From contig QMMB01000160.1 of NCBI GenBank assembly GCA_003647035.1, forward strand, positions 1 through 7,322: 7,322 nt of DNA, written 5' to 3'. Position 1 is the first letter of the stretch. Each line of letters opens with the position of its first letter. This DNA is from Deltaproteobacteria bacterium (GTDB lineage Bacteria > Myxococcota_A > Polyangia > Polyangiales > Houyiibacteriaceae). The translations under genes and the position numbers were made by a program. Below the pieces are notes generated by a model. The model saw only the letters and a program-made list of their open reading frames with translations. It did not search any database and had not been told where the DNA came from. Positions 1 to 6,137 of the stretch are shown here, piece after piece.

Positions 1-1
1 C

Positions 2-250
2 GTGCTCTCCGACCCAGGCTTGAAAGCTCATGAGGCGTTCAACGTCGTGCTTCAGCTCGACGCTGCCGGCGTGGCACGCCTGGCAAAGTACGGACACGAC
101 ATCGAGAAATGGTCAGGCAAAGACCACCATAAAATGGCGGTACCGGCGGTCTTCCTCGTTCGAGATGGCAAGGTCGCCTGGGCTCACGTCGCCCGAGACT
201 ACAAGACGCGTCCGAGCACCGAGCAACTCCTGGCCGCTGTGGCACCCTAG
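2..250 (+). CDS. Peroxiredoxin-like (AhpC/TSA, thioredoxin-fold) protein, C-terminal part
   Basis: This is the last 82 codons of a gene whose beginning lies left of the window; the frame is open from base 2, so the apparent GTG there need not be the true start. The fragment has the C-terminal half of a thioredoxin-fold redoxin: a helix-rich segment (AGVARLAKYG), then a cis-proline-like strand (AVPAVFLVRDGKVAWAHVA), and a final segment with DYKTRPSTEQLL. The pattern of a Pro followed by a hydrophobic strand, DGK, WAHV and DYKTRP is typical of AhpC/TSA peroxiredoxin-like proteins, which reduce peroxides or act as thiol redox proteins. The peroxidatic cysteine, if any, would be in the missing N-terminal part, so activity cannot be judged. 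The stop is TAG, followed at once by a short GGCCC-GAA-GGGCC hairpin (250-262) with a weak T-rich tail. Confidence 0.75.
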   Translation: MLSDPGLKAHEAFNVVLQLDAAGVARLAKYGHDIEKWSGKDHHKMAVPAVFLVRDGKVAWAHVARDYKTRPSTEQLLAAVAP

Positions 251-343
251 GCCCGAAGGGCCGAGTACACCTTTCTGGTTCGAGTCCACGCCCAGAGGGC
301 TTGGAGCACGATCGCGAACAGCAAGTCGGCTTGCTGTCATTAG
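251..343. other. Intergenic spacer with weak hairpin and a T-arm-like repeat
   Basis: This spacer has no convincing gene. It begins with the short hairpin GGCCC-GAA-GGGCC (250-262), followed by a moderately T-rich run, which could be a weak terminator of the peroxiredoxin-like gene. At 277-287 it holds GGTTCGAGTCC, which reappears inverted at 355-365 inside the tRNA-Lys remnant. It has no matching acceptor stem of its own, so it is not a tRNA. Confidence 0.4.
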
Positions 344-384
344 TGGGCCATCCAGGACTCGAACCTGGAGCCAATGGATTAAGA
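344..384 (-). pseudogene. tRNA-Lys(CTT) 3' half; probable attachment-site scar
   Basis: Read on the minus strand, the sequence fits canonical tRNA numbering from U33 to the discriminator A73 without a gap. It has anticodon CTT (383-381), A37-A38, the 3' anticodon stem TCCAT, a 5-base variable loop, a perfect T-arm (CCAGG, TTCGAGT, CCTGG at 368-352), the 3' acceptor strand ATGGCCC (351-345) and A73 (344). The expected 5' partners are absent: the bases before the anticodon are CTGCG where ATGGA would be needed, and no GGGCCAT lies at the proper distance upstream. CCA is not encoded (the next bases are CTA). A clean break in the anticodon loop with only the 3' half kept is typical of attL/attR sites made by tyrosine integrases of islands and ICEs. 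The identity is seen directly; the att role is inferred. Confidence 0.75.
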
Positions 385-482
385 ACGCAGCTACCGCGAA
401 TGCGAAACCCGCTTGATCTAACGATTCCGCGAATCACATAGGGTCAGAAGAGGCCACCAAACGCCCCGAAACGGCCTATTTC

Positions 483-495
483 GGACACGGTGTCC
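483..495. promoter_or_regulatory. 13-base palindrome, possible repressor operator
   Basis: GGACAC-G-GTGTCC is a perfect inverted repeat with a one-base centre, of the size bound by TetR-type dimers. A TetR remnant is encoded nearby, but the palindrome lies beyond that gene's 3' end, not in its promoter. The link is therefore only suggestive. Confidence 0.3.
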
Positions 496-496
496 A

Positions 497-529
497 GAAT
501 GAAAAGCGCGTCGGGCCGATGCCCGACGC
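497..529 (-). terminator. Rho-independent terminator, minus strand
   Basis: A perfect 9-bp stem, GCGTCGGGC (508-516) with GCCCGACGC (521-529), closes a 4-base loop. On the minus strand it is followed after two bases by TTTT and a T-rich stretch (505-497). It lies about 80 bases downstream of the minus-strand TetR remnant's stop codon, as expected for that gene's terminator. The plus-strand tail also has some T (TTGGTTTTG at 536-544), so weak bidirectional action is possible. Confidence 0.6.
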
Positions 530-609
530 CTGAACTTGGTTTTGACATGACAAACGGCACCATGCGGAGTCGGAATCTGTGTTGCGGCATTGAGGAGCGC
601 TCTCGTTGC

Positions 610-906
610 CTAGCTGCCCGTCGAATCGACGAGTCCGTGTCCTGCGGATTCGCCTATTGGACCCTGCTTTCGCCACATGGACGCGCCAAGTGCGATCAGC
701 CGTAGTTGTTCGGTAGCTCGCTCGGTCACTTCCTCCCTTGCTTCGCCGTGTGCCTCGAGCAGTTCCGCGCTCGCGCTCACCATTGTGCCGACGATCAGGT
801 CGGCCATCATGCGTCGATCTTCTGAGCTCCAGTCACCAACGTCGGGAAAAACGGCGAGGTCGATCGTGCGCTCGTTGGTGGCTCGTGATGCACGACCGAC
901 GATCAC
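610..906 (-). pseudogene. TetR-family regulator, C-terminal half only
   Basis: The 98-residue reading frame looks like the ligand-binding and dimerisation half of a TetR-family repressor: RTIDLAV, then SSEDRRMMADLIVGTMVSAS and ATEQLRLIALGASMWR, the usual amphipathic helices near the end of these proteins. A complete member has about 190-220 residues and begins with a helix-turn-helix; here an in-frame TGA (915-913) sits just before the only possible start (GTG at 906), and no DNA-binding domain can be read. It could not act as a repressor. TetR regulators of the DesT type are often encoded divergently from a desaturase and its reductase, and the neighbouring plus-strand genes are exactly those partners, so this was probably their regulator. 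The family assignment rests on the helix pattern, not a database match. Confidence 0.55.
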
Positions 907-1241
907 GTTTGTTCACTATTGTAGCACCGCGGAAGATCTGGCGTATTGCACCGCGCGAGGCGACGCCCTCCTCGAGCGCGACCGCGGCACAAGGGCGCGT
1001 CTCGTTCGTTCGGAGTGCCCGCGTTGCCGACAATGACGGGAAACCCCTACTGTTGCAGGCCGAGCAACACGGGCTTTCTCCGCAATGCGGATGCCGGATG
1101 GGTATCTGCCACACATGCCTCTGCTCGCTTGAGTCAGGCGCCGTCAAAAACCTTCAGACCGGAGAGATCACCGACCAGGCCGGCGCCATGATTCAGATCT
1201 GCGTCAGCGCCCCGGTGGGTGATGTGTCCGTGGACCTCTAG
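888..1241 (+). pseudogene. Truncated ferredoxin reductase: 2Fe-2S domain only (DesC-like)
   Basis: The recognisable part runs from about base 985 to the stop. It is a plant-type 2Fe-2S ferredoxin domain with Cys codons at 1092, 1107, 1116 and 1200 (C-x4-C-x2-C-x27-C) inside GCRMGICHTC, and ends in the typical SAPVGDVSVDL. In desaturase-partner oxidoreductases this domain is the C-terminus of a protein of about 350-380 residues whose FAD- and NAD(P)H-binding domains precede it. Those domains are absent: upstream sequence is antisense to the TetR remnant, with only a short Ser/Ala linker between. The listed start is the ATG at 888 in the same open frame; whether it is used is unknown and it has no clear ribosome binding site. 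The stop is 36 bases before the desaturase, so the two were co-transcribed. A free-standing ferredoxin of this sort could still carry electrons, so loss of function is likely but not certain. Confidence 0.7.
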
Positions 1242-1277
1242 CCACCGCCCACTTCTCAAAACTAGGAAAGATCCCCC

Positions 1278-2426
1278 ATGACTACGACACAAACCACAAC
1301 AGATTGCATGGTCGAACGCGTCACAGCGCAACGCTATGGCATGAACGACGCGAAACTCGATGCGTTTGGCAAAGAGATCGAAGGGATTCGCGAAGAGCAC
1401 ATCAACGACCTCGGCGCAGAGGACGTTCGCTACATCAAGCGAATCATCCGTTGGCAGCGCGCCTTGATGGTTATCGGCCGGGGAGTCCTGTTCTTCGGGT
1501 TGTTTCCGCCCGCTTGGATAGTTGGAACGCTGTGCCTTGCGATCGGCAAGATCCTCGACAACATGGAAATCGGTCACAACATCATGCACGGACAATACGA
1601 TTGGAGCCGCGATCCGGCGCTGCAATCGAGCACGTTCGACTGGGACACGGCGTGCCCGGCCGAGCAGTGGAAACATTCACACAACTTTGAGCACCACACG
1701 TTTACCAACATCGTCGGCAAGGACCGCGACGTGGGGTACGGTGTGCTGCGGATGAGCGAGGACCAGCGTTGGCACCCCGTGCACCTCGGCAACGGGCTCT
1801 TCGCCTTGCTGCTTGCGATCGGATTTGACCATGGCGTGATGCTGCATGACGTCGCGTTCGACGAGGTGCGTGCCGGCAAGAAATCTTGGAGCGAGGCGAA
1901 GAAGACTCTCAAGAAAGGACTCCGCAAGACCGCAAAGCAGAGTCTCAAGGACTACGTGCTCTGGCCACTTCTCACTGGACCGCTGTTCCTCCACACGCTT
2001 GCCGCAAACTTCACGGCGAATGTCTTGCGGAACCTGTGGACCTACACGGTGATCTTCTGTGGCCACTTTCCGGACGGTGTGCATCAGTTCACCGAGGCGG
2101 AGTGTGAAAACGAATCCAAAGGTCATTGGTATTTTCGACAGCTGCTTGGTTCCGCCAACCTCACAGGCGGCCCGCGCTTTCACGTGATGGCCGGAAACCT
2201 GAGCCATCAAGTCGAGCACCACCTCTTTCCGGACCTTCCCGCTCGTCGTTACGCCAGCATCGCGCCGCGCATCGAAGCGATCTGCAAGCGGTACGGGTTG
2301 GCTTACAACAAGGGCCCAATGCATCGCCAGTTTGCGACAGTGGTCGGCAGGATTCTAAGGCTGTCGCTGCCGCCGAAGCACAAGCCTGGACGGGGTGCAA
2401 CGAATGCACTTCCGATGACCGCTTAG
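1278..2426 (+). CDS. Membrane fatty-acid desaturase (acyl-CoA/lipid desaturase family)
   Basis: This 382-residue integral-membrane di-iron desaturase introduces a double bond into acyl chains, using O2 and electrons from a ferredoxin or reductase. The three histidine boxes are intact: H100-NIM-H104, H135-NFE-H139-H140 (preceded by H133) and H310-QVE-H314-H315, the last followed by LFPDLPARRY. Hydrophobic stretches at about 62-90, 171-190 and 228-262 fit the usual membrane pairs between box 1, box 2 and box 3. The N-terminus (1-58) is hydrophilic and no cytochrome b5 domain is fused, so an external electron donor is needed. The start ATG has AGGAAAG at 1264-1270 with suitable spacing. The upstream neighbour encodes a 2Fe-2S domain, the expected donor. 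Overall it resembles DesA3/DesB-type bacterial acyl desaturases; the position of the double bond cannot be told. The full length suggests a working gene, though its original promoter and repressor seem lost. Confidence 0.9.
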   Translation: MTTTQTTTDCMVERVTAQRYGMNDAKLDAFGKEIEGIREEHINDLGAEDVRYIKRIIRWQRALMVIGRGVLFFGLFPPAWIVGTLCLAIGKILDNMEIGHNIMHGQYDWSRDPALQSSTFDWDTACPAEQWKHSHNFEHHTFTNIVGKDRDVGYGVLRMSEDQRWHPVHLGNGLFALLLAIGFDHGVMLHDVAFDEVRAGKKSWSEAKKTLKKGLRKTAKQSLKDYVLWPLLTGPLFLHTLAANFTANVLRNLWTYTVIFCGHFPDGVHQFTEAECENESKGHWYFRQLLGSANLTGGPRFHVMAGNLSHQVEHHLFPDLPARRYASIAPRIEAICKRYGLAYNKGPMHRQFATVVGRILRLSLPPKHKPGRGATNALPMTA

Positions 2427-2451
2427 AAACCGGAACCTGAGACGTCAACGG

Positions 2452-2485
2452 ATGACACCCCGCCCAGATCTCGGCGCGGCGTCAT
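2452..2485 (+). terminator. Imperfect hairpin after the desaturase
   Basis: Arms 2452-2464 and 2473-2485 form a 13-bp stem with two mismatches around an 8-base loop. It lies 26 bases after the desaturase stop and before the next gene. There is no T-run behind it, so it may be a weak terminator, a 3' RNA-stabilising structure, or neither. Confidence 0.35.
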
Positions 2486-2516
2486 ATTGAGGATGTTCTT
2501 GAAGGAGGACTTCGTG

Positions 2517-2675
2517 ATGATGCAGCTACATTCTGAGAGCAACGGCGACAAGGTGGCAGCTCTCAGCCCCGACGACCGGCGCCGCGCCAATCGGATTCGC
2601 GCTCAGCTCCAAGCACAGAGCCGCGTTCTTGTGTACCATCGCCTCGAGGAATCTGCATGCCTGGTGAATCCCTGA
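2517..2675 (+). CDS. Small basic protein overlapping the NYN gene start
   Basis: This 52-residue ORF starts at ATG 2517, with a strong AGGAGG at 2503-2508 at ideal spacing; GTG at 2514 is an alternative. The product is hydrophilic and charged, with a probable helix (LSPDDRRRANRIRAQLQAQ) and no signal peptide or membrane segment. I do not recognise the family. Its last 19 bases overlap the start of the NYN-LOTUS gene in another frame, so its translation would bring ribosomes to that start. It could be a small partner protein or a leader ORF for translational coupling. The strong ribosome binding site is the main evidence that it is translated. Confidence 0.5.
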   Translation: MMQLHSESNGDKVAALSPDDRRRANRIRAQLQAQSRVLVYHRLEESACLVNP

Positions 2676-3409
2676 TCGCTGTCTTCATCGATTTCGAAAA
2701 CTTGGCCATCGGGGCTCAAGTCACGAAGTCTGGGCGCTTCAAGATCGAGCTCGTCCTGAAACGGTTGCTGGAAAAAGGCCGGATCGTCTACAAGCGCGCC
2801 TACTGCGACTGGAGTCGCTACCAGGGCGCCGTACGCGAGTTTCACGGTCAGGGGATTGGTCTCGTCGACATCCCCCAGAGCAGGATGAGCGGGAAGAACA
2901 GCGCCGACATCCACATGGTCGTCGACGCTCTGGACCTGTGCTATTCGAAAGACCATATCGACACGTTTGCGTTGCTCTCGGGCGACAGCGACTTTTCGCC
3001 GCTCGTCTCCAAGCTCAAAGAGAACGACAAGCGAGTTATCGGGGTGGGTGTCAAAAAGTCCACGTCCGACCTATTGATCGCCGGTTGCGACGAGTTTATC
3101 TACTACGACGACCTAATCCGTGCGGCCAAGCCAAAGACTACCCGCGCCTCTGGTCGTAAGAAGACCAAGACCAAGAAGGACGATGCGGTGGATTCCTTCA
3201 TGGAGATCGTCGAGTCGATGGACCAGGACTACGACACCTTGTGGGGCTCGATGGTCAAGCAAACCCTGAAACGCGTGTATCCAGGGTTCAACGAAGGCTA
3301 CTACGGCTACCGGGGTTTTACGGATCTGATGAAAGACGTCGAGGACCGCGGTCTCATCACCCTCGAATACGACTCCGAGCGCGGCAACTACAAGATCAGC
3401 GCGCGATAA
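2657..3409 (+). CDS. NYN-domain ribonuclease-like protein with C-terminal LOTUS/OST-HTH domain
   Basis: The 250-residue protein has an N-terminal NYN (LabA/DUF88, PIN-like) domain at about 5-155. The acidic residues expected of the metal-binding site are visible: D12 and N15 in IDFEN, D84 in NSADIHMVVD, and D110 and D112 in SGDSDF, followed by DLLIAGCDEFIYYDDL. A Lys-rich linker (about 158-176, with KKTKTKK) leads to a C-terminal winged-helix segment (about 177-248; YPGFNEGYYGYRGFTDLM and GLITLEYDSERGNYKI) that matches the LOTUS/OST-HTH fold, thought to bind RNA. This architecture is known in bacteria and suggests RNA cleavage or processing; the substrate is unknown. The start ATG has GAGGA about six bases upstream and lies within the preceding small ORF, implying coupling. 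It has no signal peptide, so is cytoplasmic. All catalytic acidic residues seem kept, so it is probably active. Confidence 0.85.
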   Translation: MPGESLIAVFIDFENLAIGAQVTKSGRFKIELVLKRLLEKGRIVYKRAYCDWSRYQGAVREFHGQGIGLVDIPQSRMSGKNSADIHMVVDALDLCYSKDHIDTFALLSGDSDFSPLVSKLKENDKRVIGVGVKKSTSDLLIAGCDEFIYYDDLIRAAKPKTTRASGRKKTKTKKDDAVDSFMEIVESMDQDYDTLWGSMVKQTLKRVYPGFNEGYYGYRGFTDLMKDVEDRGLITLEYDSERGNYKISAR

Positions 3410-3654
3410 GGCGTTCTGCGCAGTTCAGGAGCTGAGTGAGCGCAGGGGTGTATAGCGAGGGGCCTATTCGCTGGAGCGACGCGGCGACCAGTGGGGTTTT
3501 GGCAATCACTTAGATTGCGCCGGGTGCCTTCATCGGGACGATTGCACCGATCGCGCGCTTGCCAGCGGCGTTGGATGAGCGTTGTGTGGCTTTGCATCCC
3601 GGCCAACGTCGGTCGGATCTCTTTGACTTGCGGTCGGTAGGATCTCTATCTGTT
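3410..3654. other. Intergenic region between convergent genes
   Basis: These 245 bases lie between the convergent NYN and GT-C-like genes. No ORF here has recognisable protein character. Near the right end is an imperfect direct repeat, CGGTCGGATCTCT (3610-3622) and CGGTCGGTAGGATCTCT (3631-3647), the second copy having four extra bases. I see no clear hairpin with a T-run for either gene. Confidence 0.3.
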
Positions 3655-5370
3655 TCAGGGCGGCGTGATCTCCACGCTCCGCTCCCGCGAGAGCTGAAGC
3701 ACGCGATTTCGGGCTCGCTCGTAATCCTGCGGCCGATGTAGCTGCCGATAGGCCAAGGCCGCGAGGTAATGCGCTCCGATGGACGAAGGCGTTCGCGAGA
3801 GCCGGCGCTCTACGTCGCGAAGAAACGCCGCATCCGCTTCGCTTTGAGGACCGGGCCGAAGGGAAGCCGCGTGCTGAAGGGCCGTCGCCGGCTGTAGCGC
3901 CGGGTACCCGTACGATCGCAGATAGGGCTCATCGACGCGGCTTTGGTCCACGAATACTGCCGCCACGTCGTCCCAGTACACGAGCTCCCAACCCGGATCG
4001 GCAGCGAGAGCGGCCAGCCCTGGACCGGCTAGATCGGCCTGCTGGGCAACGACGTATCCAACATCGTGCTCGGCGATCTGCTTCGCAAGGACGCTCGCAT
4101 CGCTTGGCGCCCTCAAAGTCTCGGCGAAGAACGAACCCCCGTAGACGGTATCGTTCCGCCCGTCGATGAACACCTTTTGCACCGGAGCCAAGGCGAAGAG
4201 CAGATAGCCGCCGAGATTGAAGCTATTCCACATCTTCCCGCCTGGCGGATGCTCGGCGAGAAAGGAAGCCGCCCGAGTGGGGACGCGCGATTCGACGATG
4301 CCCACCCCCCAATACGACCGCGGCAAGCGCGTTGTGTAGGCAACCGCGAGGATGGCGACGCCGAGCAAGATGCCCGCGGCCTGCGAGAGCGAACGACGAA
4401 CGTGGGGTTGAGTCCAGTCTAGCAGCGCCTCCGCGCCGCGCGCAGCCCCCGCGACCAGTGCCGTGGCGAAGAAGGGCATGAAACGCCCAGTTCGAAGGGT
4501 GAGAATCGCCGTGCCCAGCACGATGAGCAACTCGGCGTCGAGGCGGCTCGTCTTCGGCCGAAAGCGCCCGATGAGCCACAAGAGCATAAGGGGGGCGATG
4601 GCCAAGTGTCGCTCGACAAGCGTCGCAACGCTCAGCGGTTGCCAGTCAGTCAGGACGGTGAAGTCGCTTCGCGTCGTGATGCCGAATCCTGAAAGGAGGT
4701 AGAACAATCCTCCGCTATTGAGCGTGAGCGCCAGCGTCGAGAGGAGCCCGACGCCGACGGCTGGAAGGGCCAGAGAGCGACGCTTCTCCGCCGAGAACAG
4801 CCACGCCAACCCGTACGCGCCGAGCGCGAAGAGGCCGAGCGTTCCTGCGCGATGGAGGTTGCTCCAAAGCGCAAAGAGGAGCGGCAGGAAATAGAGGGCG
4901 CGCGGCTTTCCCTCATCGGCTCGCTTGAGGAGCCAGAGGAGAAGCGCGAAGGCGAGATAGGAGAACACCTGGGGCTTCATCGCCAGCGCCGCGAGCGACG
5001 ACGCGCCCCAGAGGCCGATGACCAGACTGCTCGCACCCAACGACGCGCCGGCGAGCCGCCCCAAGGTCAACGCGATCGCCACGCCAATCGCCGCATGCAA
5101 GACCGTCAACCCGGCGACACCCGCGGACTCATAGGCGAAGTAGTAGAGCACCTGCGCCAGAGCATCCGTATAGCGCCAGGACTCGTTCGCCATCGTATGG
5201 GAAAAGGGGTCGAGGACTGGAATCGCCCGATGCTCGACGATCCACTGGCCGGTCCGCACGTGCCACCATACATCGCTGCTCGCTATGCGGAACAAGAGCG
5301 TTGCACCAAATGCGATGCTGGGGATGAGCCAAAGAAGGCGCTGCCGTGCCGGAGCAGTCACGCTCGGCAT
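3655..5370 (-). CDS. Polytopic membrane protein, GT-C glycosyltransferase-like
   Basis: From ATG 5370 this gives 571 residues. The frame is open for 37 more codons (ATG at 5481 or 5433), but that extension is not membrane-like and has no ribosome binding site, so 5370, just before the first hydrophobic segment, is preferred. Around ten hydrophobic segments fill residues 10-345. After the first comes an extracytoplasmic-type loop with SSDVWWHVRTGQW (about 32-43) and IPVLDPFSHT (about 50-59). An acidic residue with WWH, then DPFS, is the signature of GT-C-like membrane proteins related to dolichyl/polyprenyl-phosphate-sugar transferases. The C-terminal half (about 360-570) is soluble, holds VFIDGRNDTVYGG (401-413), and ends in a helical region of TPR-like character. 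The probable role is transfer of a lipid-linked sugar in the cell envelope, but no enzyme activity or substrate can be assigned. The neighbours give no functional hint. Confidence 0.7.
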   Translation of the reverse strand: MPSVTAPARQRLLWLIPSIAFGATLLFRIASSDVWWHVRTGQWIVEHRAIPVLDPFSHTMANESWRYTDALAQVLYYFAYESAGVAGLTVLHAAIGVAIALTLGRLAGASLGASSLVIGLWGASSLAALAMKPQVFSYLAFALLLWLLKRADEGKPRALYFLPLLFALWSNLHRAGTLGLFALGAYGLAWLFSAEKRRSLALPAVGVGLLSTLALTLNSGGLFYLLSGFGITTRSDFTVLTDWQPLSVATLVERHLAIAPLMLLWLIGRFRPKTSRLDAELLIVLGTAILTLRTGRFMPFFATALVAGAARGAEALLDWTQPHVRRSLSQAAGILLGVAILAVAYTTRLPRSYWGVGIVESRVPTRAASFLAEHPPGGKMWNSFNLGGYLLFALAPVQKVFIDGRNDTVYGGSFFAETLRAPSDASVLAKQIAEHDVGYVVAQQADLAGPGLAALAADPGWELVYWDDVAAVFVDQSRVDEPYLRSYGYPALQPATALQHAASLRPGPQSEADAAFLRDVERRLSRTPSSIGAHYLAALAYRQLHRPQDYERARNRVLQLSRERSVEITPP

Positions 5371-5571
5371 CCTAGCCTGTGCGCCGCGAATGCAGGCCCC
5401 AAATGGAAACGCCCGTCGCTGTCCGGTGAGCATAGCGAATTCAAAGGCCCTGTCTGCGCTGTGAGTCACGCGACATAACATCTAGTACCGCGCAATTGGG
5501 CCCTCAACATGAGCCCGATGGGCTAAGAGAGCTACTCGCGAAGATTCGCGCAGCGGCGCACGCGAAGATCA
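5371..5571. other. Upstream region of the membrane protein, no gene recognised
   Basis: This covers the 5' flank of the minus-strand membrane protein gene. The only structure noted is a perfect 14-base inverted repeat, CGCGAA-GA-TTCGCG, at 5537-5550. A promoter for the membrane protein should lie here, but none stands out. A 42-codon plus-strand frame (TTG 5496 to TGA 5624) has an Ala-rich helical product with no recognised family and no ribosome binding site. Confidence 0.3.
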
Positions 5572-5742
5572 TCACGCAGGTCCGCGCTGCAGCTCTAGTC
5601 GCGCTCGTGGAGGAGATCTCGTGAAGCGCTCGGCCACAAAGCGCATCCGGCTGGCGTGAGATCGGATCACGAATCGATCTGCGGCCTGCTGGTGCTCCAT
5701 TAAAAGAAAACAGACACAATGACTCCCATTACTCAACAACTA
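5572..5742 (-). pseudogene. Possible IS4-type transposase fragment
   Basis: The open minus-strand stretch between TAG (5745-5743) and TGA (5574-5572) includes, from the ATG at 5700, EHQQAADRFVIRSHASR followed by a few dozen weaker residues. The pattern RFVIR..x.R after a short helix is what follows the second catalytic acidic motif in IS4-family DDE transposases. No catalytic residue, terminal inverted repeat or target duplication can be seen, and the fragment is under 60 residues, so it could be a chance resemblance. If real it is a dead scrap. It sits directly beside relaxase debris, a context where transposon fragments are common. Confidence 0.3.
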
Positions 5743-5780
5743 GCTTTAGCTTACGGCGAAGACTTCGTCGGCCTCGCCCG

Positions 5781-6137
5781 AGTGACCACCAGAAGCTGTT
5801 CACCGCGGGACGGGCCCTCGAGACCGAGCTCGGCCTCAGGCCTCAGCGTTTAAGAGCGCGAGAGCGAGACGACTTGCCCCAACGGGCTGCGGACTATGAA
5901 GCACAGCAGGGAGTCGACAGCTTCGCTCGCTGGGCGCGCAAGACCCTCTCGCCTGCACTTCGAGCAACCGAGATGCATAGCTGGGACGAGTTGCATCGAA
6001 CCTGTGGTCACTTTGGTGTGATCCTTCGGTTGCACGGAAATGGACTGGTCTTTGAGGACGCGGAGCGAGGCATTCGCGTGAAGGCGTCGAGCGTCGGCCG
6101 GGAGCTGAGCAAGCCCCGACTTTGCAAACGGCTGGCG
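5781..6137 (+). pseudogene. Conjugative relaxase (TraI/MobA type), C-terminal fragment
   Basis: The reading frame (open from 5625 to 6458) contains about 119 residues resembling the region after the nuclease domain of TraI/MobA-type relaxases, which nick the transfer origin of plasmids and ICEs. It begins with DHQKLFTAGRALETELGLRP, then DYEAQQGVDSFARWARK, SWDELHRTCGHFGV, HGNGLVFED and IRVKASSVGRELSKPRL. The GNGLV and VKASSV.R.LSK motifs, in this order and spacing, are the basis of the call. The N-terminal relaxase domain with the catalytic Tyr and His triad is absent; upstream sequence is AT-rich and unrelated. At about 6135 the similarity stops, and the remaining codons of the frame are antisense to a crotonase fragment. 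It cannot be an active relaxase. The first ATG/TTG (TTG 5874) has no meaning as a start. Confidence 0.6.

Noticed and set aside
344..419. A complete tRNA on the minus strand
   Set aside because: The 5' half does not pair with the 3' acceptor or anticodon stems; only positions 33-73 fit.
833..1147. A TetR-like helix-turn-helix (GVASRGAIRQIFR) on the minus strand, completing the TetR remnant
   Set aside because: It is in a different frame from the remnant, lacks the first helices, and partly overlaps the well-supported ferredoxin domain; probably chance.
1134..1676. A 180-codon minus-strand ORF across the ferredoxin and desaturase start
   Set aside because: It overlaps two well-supported plus-strand coding regions and has no recognisable motif.
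4852..5478. A 208-codon plus-strand ORF
   Set aside because: It is antisense to the membrane protein gene, is highly charged and Arg-rich without family features, and is typical of GC-rich shadow frames.
5496..5624. A 42-codon plus-strand ORF with an Ala-rich helical product
   Set aside because: It has a TTG start, no ribosome binding site, no recognised family, and is partly antisense to the possible transposase scrap.
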